Assembly (NCBI GenBank): GCA_014800815.1
Contig: JAAVFI010000050.1
Location: forward strand, 1 to 64,000
Length of the DNA: 64,000 nt
Reading direction: 5' to 3'
From: Bacteroidales bacterium
GTDB taxonomy: Bacteria > Bacteroidota > Bacteroidia > Bacteroidales > Muribaculaceae
Part shown: in pieces, positions 59,968-64,000 of the stretch
Position numbering within the stretch: the stretch's first letter is position 1
Layout: each line of letters opens with the position of its first letter
Translations under genes and position numbers: made by a program
The notes under the pieces: generated by a model
Database searches by the model: none
Told to the model about the DNA's origin: nothing
Seen by the model: only the letters and a program-made list of their open reading frames with translations

Positions 59968-62900
59968 TCAGAACTTGGGTGTTATCTTGAATACGAAGTT
60001 GCGGTCAGAGTAGGGTAAGCGGTACTCGGGCAGAGGCCATGCACCCCATGAGTTGACGCATCCCAGACCTGTCTGAGCTCCGTCGATGCACATCCATACG
60101 GCATCGTCGGCCTCAACTTCCTGCGAGTGGCCCTGCTTCTTGGCAAGACCCTCGTCGAGCGACTCCTGCGAGTAGTGGAGAGCCGACGCCGAGAACGGTT
60201 TCTCTGCTGAAATCTCTATACCCTTGCGGCCTGCATTGTGCTGGAACCAGGTGCGTACATCGCTCTTTGTTCCGGTTTCCTGCTGGCGGATATAGGGGTA
60301 GAACTGCTCGTCGACAGTCTGTGCATAGCGGCCGAGCATTGCGCTCTCCTTGCGGTCGGCATAGTTTTCGCCGGGTCCGCGTCCATAGTAGTCGATGCGG
60401 TCGTACTCCTTGGGCATACGCATGCGCATACCGAAGCGGAGAAGGTCGGGAACACCGGAAGCATTGCTGCCGGCGGTCATCTTTTCACTAACGCTCATCT
60501 CGCCAGCATTGTTTATACGGTAGGTAAGATGCAGCTCGCCGCCTACTTTTTCGAGAGCATAATCAGCTTCAACAACGGCGATATCACCCTCTACCTTACC
60601 CGAAAGCGATTTGAGTTTAAGACCCGGATCGGCCCACACACGGTTTTTCACATTGAATTCGGCACCGAAATCATTGTCGGTGGGTGCGCGCCAGAAGTTG
60701 GGCTCGAGCACAGCACCTTGGTCGAGAATCTTGTGTCCGGCCACATCGTAGCGTGTCATCAGACCGCTCTTGCGGTCGAAGTCAATGCGCACGAGCGGAC
60801 TCTCCACAACAATATAATTACGGTCATTTTCAAGAATCTTCACATCGCCGAGCGAAGTATATCTGTCGGCCATAGCCGGACGCACATTCATGTCGCTGCC
60901 CTCTCCTTCCTGTAATACAAATTGCTGGTAAGCAGTGAGATGATCGGGCGCGAGCAGTCTCTTGGCGTCCTTGAGACGATACTCCACATTAAGCAGAACC
61001 TCACCCTCGGGAAGTGTGCCTACGGGCAGAACTACAGGATAAGAGGTGCGAGGAGCAAGTATCAGGTCGTCCACGATACCCGATGCCACGATATTTCCGT
61101 CGGCGAGTACGCTCCAGCGCAGATAGTGGTCGGAGAGATCGGCGAAAAAGTCCTCATTGAATATCGAGAGCTTGCCGTCGCCGAGATATTTGGTCCAGAT
61201 AGGCTGCTGCCAGTATTTAACCTCCTGCATGTGAGGATTGGGCACGCGGTCGGGTGAAATAAGACCGTTGTCGCAGAAGTTGAAATCAGAGGCATCGTAA
61301 GCGTTCCAATCGCCGCCATAGCCGTAGATCATCACGCCGTCCTTTCCTTCCTTGCGGAGCGACTGGTCTACAAAATCCCAGATGTAACCACCCTGATAGG
61401 CAGGATATTTACGTATCAATTCCCAGTATTCGCGGAAGCCGCCCATTGAGTTGCCCATAGCGTGAGCATACTCGCATTGGATAAGCGGTTTGGTGGGGTG
61501 CGAAGTCACGTAGTCCTCGCACGATTTGTAGTCGGCATACATCGGGCACGCGATGTCGGTGTTGCGACCGGAACTCATTTTACGGTCGTCGCTGCGCTCG
61601 TACTGGACAGGACGCGAAGGGTCGTACGCCTTTACCCAATCATAGCAGGTGTCGAAGTTCGGACCATTGCCGGCCTCGTTTCCGAGCGACCATACTATCA
61701 CCGAAGGATGATTGTAGTTACGCTCAACATTGCGCTTATTGCGCTGAAGATGAGTCTCTTTATACAGCGGATTCTTAGCAAGAGTCTTCTCGTCATACCC
61801 CATGCCGTGGCTCTCGATATTAGCCTCGGCGGTAAGATATATACCGTATTTGTCGCAGAGGTCGTACCAACGCGGGTCGTCGGGATAGTGGCAGGTGCGC
61901 ACGGCATTGAAGTTGTTCTCTTTCAGAATCTTGATATCTTCAATCATACGCTCAACGGGCACTACATAGCCGCCGTCGGGGTCGAGTTCATGGCGGTTCG
62001 TACCCTTGATAAGCACGGGTTTGCCGTTCACAAGCAACTGACCTCCGGCCACCTTCACCTCTCTGAATCCTGCATTCAGTGTTGTTGCCTCTATAGTCTT
62101 GCCCGCAGCATCTTTCAGCACAATCTCCACAGGATAGAGTGCGGGCGTCTCGGCACTCCAGAGCGACACCTCGGGCAGCTCGAAAGTACTGCGGGTATCC
62201 GTACCCTTCACCTTCACGCTCTTGGTGGCAACCTTGCGGCCCTGCGGGTCGGTGAGAGTAATTTCAGCAGTGCAACCCTTGGCTGCGGGCGAAACGGTAA
62301 GATCTACGTCGAGTTTGCCGCTCTTGTAGCCGTTCAACAGCGTCGGAGTGAGGTGAATATCAGCTATATGGCGTTTATCGCGGGCATAGAGATAGTTCTC
62401 GCGGGCGAGGCCGGAGAGGCGGAAGAAATCCTGGTCCTCAACGTATGTGCCGTCGCACCACCTGAACATCTGCAGAGCGATAGTATTGGTGCCCGGATGC
62501 AGATAGCGCGTAATATCGAACTCCGCGTCGAGCTTGCTGTCCTCGCTGTAGCCCACGAATTTCCCGTTGACCCACAGATAAATACACGAAGTAGCCGAAC
62601 CGAAGTGAGCTATCACCTGCTTGCCCGACCACGACGCCGGTATCTCAACGGTGCGTCGGTAAGTACCCACATTGTTGTCCTTGACAGGCACTTCAGGAGG
62701 ATTATTCTTGAACTGTTCGCGCCACGGGTATCCGATATTTACATACTGAGGGTCGCCGTAGCCGTTCAGCTGCCACATACCCGGCACGGGCATAGTGCCC
62801 CATGCAGAGTCATTGTAGTCGGTCTTGAAGAAGTCGGTCGGACGCTGGTCGGCATCCTTCACCCAGTTGAATTTCCAATTGCCCTCGAGGGAGAGATATC

Positions 62901-63078
62901 TGTCGGAGTCCGACTTCTTGTCGGCATTCGCGGCCTCGACGCTTTCGTAGGGGAAATACGACGTGCGCATAGGCAGGCGGTTTATCTCATTCACGGCAGG
63001 ATTCTGCCACTCGGTCATGGTCTGACCGGAGGCGACAAGAGCCGTAAGGAAGGCCGCCGCTGCTGTTATTTTTTTCAT
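59968..63078 (-). CDS. lacZ: Beta-galactosidase, GH2 (LacZ type)
   Basis: 'GTNRHELDPDGGYVVPVERMIEDIKILKENNFNAVRTCHYPDDPRWYDLCDKYGIYLTAEANIESHGMGY', 'CEYAHAMGNSMGGF', C-terminal Bgal small chain. Confidence 0.95.
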   Translation of the reverse strand: MKKITAAAAFLTALVASGQTMTEWQNPAVNEINRLPMRTSYFPYESVEAANADKKSDSDRYLSLEGNWKFNWVKDADQRPTDFFKTDYNDSAWGTMPVPGMWQLNGYGDPQYVNIGYPWREQFKNNPPEVPVKDNNVGTYRRTVEIPASWSGKQVIAHFGSATSCIYLWVNGKFVGYSEDSKLDAEFDITRYLHPGTNTIALQMFRWCDGTYVEDQDFFRLSGLARENYLYARDKRHIADIHLTPTLLNGYKSGKLDVDLTVSPAAKGCTAEITLTDPQGRKVATKSVKVKGTDTRSTFELPEVSLWSAETPALYPVEIVLKDAAGKTIEATTLNAGFREVKVAGGQLLVNGKPVLIKGTNRHELDPDGGYVVPVERMIEDIKILKENNFNAVRTCHYPDDPRWYDLCDKYGIYLTAEANIESHGMGYDEKTLAKNPLYKETHLQRNKRNVERNYNHPSVIVWSLGNEAGNGPNFDTCYDWVKAYDPSRPVQYERSDDRKMSSGRNTDIACPMYADYKSCEDYVTSHPTKPLIQCEYAHAMGNSMGGFREYWELIRKYPAYQGGYIWDFVDQSLRKEGKDGVMIYGYGGDWNAYDASDFNFCDNGLISPDRVPNPHMQEVKYWQQPIWTKYLGDGKLSIFNEDFFADLSDHYLRWSVLADGNIVASGIVDDLILAPRTSYPVVLPVGTLPEGEVLLNVEYRLKDAKRLLAPDHLTAYQQFVLQEGEGSDMNVRPAMADRYTSLGDVKILENDRNYIVVESPLVRIDFDRKSGLMTRYDVAGHKILDQGAVLEPNFWRAPTDNDFGAEFNVKNRVWADPGLKLKSLSGKVEGDIAVVEADYALEKVGGELHLTYRINNAGEMSVSEKMTAGSNASGVPDLLRFGMRMRMPKEYDRIDYYGRGPGENYADRKESAMLGRYAQTVDEQFYPYIRQQETGTKSDVRTWFQHNAGRKGIEISAEKPFSASALHYSQESLDEGLAKKQGHSQEVEADDAVWMCIDGAQTGLGCVNSWGAWPLPEYRLPYSDRNFVFKITPKF

Positions 63079-63095
63079 GGTGTATTATGGGGAAT

Positions 63096-63731
63096 TTATT
63101 TCTTGATTGTTTCAACCAAAGCATCGAAAGTAACACCTTCAAAGCCGTCGATTACCACGTCGGCCTTGTCTTCGAGAGTCTCGCGCGGATTGGTCGTGGC
63201 AAGAGCCGCCACCATAGCTCCCGCGCTGCGTCCGGCCTGCAGACCGGCATAACTGTCTTCAAACACTATACATTCGCTCGCCGGTACGCCCAGACGCTCC
63301 GCCGCTTTCATATACCCCTCGGGGTCAGGTTTGGAGCGTGTCACATCGGCATCGGTAAGCACCGCTCCGAAATAGTCTCTGAACCCCGGGTGCGCCGCAA
63401 AGAGTTTCGACATCTTGACCGGACCGCTGCTCGTAACGATAGCCGCCGGTATACCTTTATCCTTCAGGTCGGTAAGAAATTCGATGACGCCGGGGAAGAT
63501 AGGGTAGTCCATGGCATCCTCGCGGGCTTTAAGAATTTTCACCACCTTTTCCTGAATATCCTTGTCGGGAAAATACTTCTCAAGAATACGTTCCAGAGTA
63601 TTTCCCTTGATTTTATATGCGAAATTCTCAATTCCGGTAGGGTAGATACTTACAATTTCATCCCATATGCGGGTGTAAGTCGACTCGGAGTCAATCAGCA
63701 CTCCGTCGAGGTCAAAAAGAGCGGCAGGCAT
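63096..63731 (-). CDS. HAD-family hydrolase (beta-phosphoglucomutase-like)
   Basis: 'AALFDLDGVLIDSESTYTRIWDEI', 'AAIVTSSGPVKMSKLF', 'KPDPEGYMKAAERLGVPASECIVFEDSYAGLQAGRSAG'. Confidence 0.92.
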   Translation of the reverse strand: MPAALFDLDGVLIDSESTYTRIWDEIVSIYPTGIENFAYKIKGNTLERILEKYFPDKDIQEKVVKILKAREDAMDYPIFPGVIEFLTDLKDKGIPAAIVTSSGPVKMSKLFAAHPGFRDYFGAVLTDADVTRSKPDPEGYMKAAERLGVPASECIVFEDSYAGLQAGRSAGAMVAALATTNPRETLEDKADVVIDGFEGVTFDALVETIKK

Positions 63732-63762
63732 AGTCTGTTAGAGAGCAGATAATTACAGATAA

Positions 63763-64000
63763 TTATATGAAAGTTAGTCCGTCGATATCATCGAGACGTT
63801 TGCGGAGCATATCTTCATCATCGCGACGTATCGAGAGAGTCATCGAGCACGAATTGTCGAAGGTCTGCGAGGCGATAGAGGCCCCCGTAGTCTTGATTAG
63901 TTTCATCACCCCGTTCATCGACACGAACGGAAAAGTAAAAGTAATGTCGGCCATTTCATGACGCTCAACTATCTCGGCGGCCTCAAGAGCCTCGCGGGCA
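63763..64000 (-). CDS. YigZ/IMPACT-family protein, C-terminal part (truncated by window edge)
   Basis: Frame stays open to the window edge (...AREALEAAEIVERHEMADITFTFPFVSMNGVMKLIK...). Confidence 0.55.
   Translation of the reverse strand, partial: AREALEAAEIVERHEMADITFTFPFVSMNGVMKLIKTTGASIASQTFDNSCSMTLSIRRDDEDMLRKRLDDIDGLTFI

Noticed and set aside
61462-63252. 596-aa plus-strand ORF opposite lacZ
   Set aside because: Antisense to a confident GH2 beta-galactosidase, with no recognisable motifs.

Overview
This is a Bacteroidales-type chromosome segment, judged from SusC/SusD pairs, TAnnTTTG promoters and gene content. It has four blocks. (1) ~0.6-4.83 kb: a compact phage-like island with a HK97-type prohead protease, a major capsid protein, two small ORFs and repeat-dense non-coding flanks that end in a 31-nt imperfect inverted repeat. 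(2) ~5.0-15.5 kb: a candidate structured RNA, then a tight nine-gene operon built around a tubulin/FtsZ-superfamily (Tubulin_2-like) protein with Pro/Met-rich linkers and a C-terminal GYF_2-like domain. The operon also encodes membrane, MORN-repeat, Sel1-like, VanZ-like and lipoprotein partners. (3) ~15.6-44.2 kb: a large polysaccharide utilization locus (fimbrillin-like lipoproteins, ECF sigma/FecR, GH3, GH63-like, WbsX/GH99-like, GH31, SusC/D, GH30, GH2). Four matching bipartite sites, ATGTGTG(TT/CA)-N12-TCGCC(T/C)TATA, sit in front of its transcription units and probably define the promoter of the local ECF sigma factor. (4) ~44.2-64 kb: housekeeping and metabolic genes (metH, metF, metY, lrp-type regulator, esterase-GH29 fusion, pabABC, queC/queF, a symporter, lacZ-type GH2). 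This block contains a previously unrecognised (to me) family of ~166-bp inverted-repeat-bounded elements that carry a conserved micro-ORF ending ...VMG(L/F)H(N/S)(D/N)*. Several copies start within, or immediately next to, the stop codon of a gene. I saw no rRNA, intact tRNA or CRISPR array. All family assignments come from reading the translations, not from database searches.
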